Assembly (NCBI GenBank): GCA_964567475.1
Contig: CAZMMV010000003.1
Location: 1 to 60,931, forward strand
Reading direction: 5' to 3'
Source of the DNA: CAZMMV01 sp964567475
GTDB taxonomy: Bacteria; Bacillota; Clostridia; Tissierellales; Tissierellaceae
DNA: 60,931 nucleotides
Part shown: positions 60,836 to 60,931 of the stretch, piece after piece
How the letters are laid out: each line of letters opens with the position of its first letter
How positions within the stretch are numbered: position 1 is the stretch's first letter
The notes under the pieces: generated by a model
The model's database searches: none
What the model was told of the DNA's origin: nothing
Seen by the model: the letters and a program-made list of their open reading frames with translations, nothing else
Made by a program: the position numbers and the translations under genes

Positions 60836-60931
60836 GTCGCCTTGAGAGAGACGACGATGAACCTAGATAATTAAATAGTGTAAGAAACTTTGAATTATAA
60901 ATGTAACACACATGATTAACTTAGTTAATCA
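60836..60931 (+). other. Probable leader of a ribosomal RNA operon (continues past the window)
   Basis: Downstream of P3 the sequence GTCGCCTTGAGAGAGACGAC forms a GTCG/CGAC stem, followed by GATGAACC. This resembles clostridial pre-16S leaders. No 16S sequence is reached, and no open reading frame or tRNA is present between 60502 and the end. Confidence 0.6.

Overview
The window comes from a low-GC, Gram-positive, endospore-forming anaerobe of the Clostridia/Tissierellia type. The DNA is strongly AT-rich by eye and Shine-Dalgarno sites are strong, with many GTG and TTG starts. Sporulation genes (spoVG, spoVT, yabP, yabQ, spoIIE) sit beside anaerobe hallmarks: superoxide reductase, crotonase/3-hydroxybutyryl-CoA dehydrogenase, a Na+-pumping decarboxylase and a selenocysteine peroxiredoxin. 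The exact genus cannot be fixed from the sequence alone; a Tissierellales-like organism is my best guess.

Layout. (1) 72-6614: a tight operon making uroporphyrinogen III and precorrin-2/sirohydrochlorin (hemA, sirC-like, hemC, cobA-hemD fusion, hemB, hemL). (2) 6742-8458: a questin-oxidase-like protein, then a peroxiredoxin whose catalytic residue is encoded by an in-frame TGA (selenocysteine 48). A bSECIS-like hairpin follows the TGA, and a large nested hairpin covers the ribosome binding site. (3) 8642-23612: mixed housekeeping and accessory genes: PC4-like protein, P1 peptidase, YwlG, SbcD/YhaO plus YhaN-like ATPase, DUF2164, xpt, tyrS with a Tyr T-box, superoxide reductase, a THUMP methyltransferase, a PduO-type cobalamin adenosyltransferase, a PAS/SpoIIE phosphatase, crt-hbd and an LCP protein. 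(4) 23640-46130: murC on the minus strand, then a block with the same order as the Bacillus subtilis spoVG-ftsH region: spoVG, glmU, prs, pth, mfd, prsA-like, spoVT, yabM, yabN, hup, rqcP (yabO), yabP, yabQ, divIC, yabR, spoIIE, tilS, hpt, ftsH. (5) 46353-53474: an eight-gene methylmalonyl-CoA operon (mutase large and B12 subunits, meaB, epimerase, and the alpha, delta, gamma and beta subunits of a biotin Na+ pump decarboxylase). It is inserted into the otherwise conserved order. (6) 53702-60931: a second P1 peptidase, a PanT-like ECF component, coaX, dus, an unidentified gene, greA, lysS, and three evenly spaced promoters that probably drive an rRNA operon just past the window edge, as after lysS in B. 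subtilis.

How it fits together. Region 1 supplies the corrin precursor and the adenosyltransferase at 18803 makes adenosylcobalamin. The mutase in region 5 uses it to turn succinyl-CoA into methylmalonyl-CoA, which the membrane decarboxylase converts to propionyl-CoA while exporting Na+. This is a succinate-to-propionate energy route. Selenoperoxiredoxin and superoxide reductase form an oxygen-defence set.

The most notable items are the selenoprotein with its RBS-masking hairpin, the phased 11-bp repeats ahead of spoVT, operator-like structures at the crt and mutase promoters, and the 97-bp-periodic rrn promoter array. I saw no insertion sequences, prophage, CRISPR arrays or tRNA genes.
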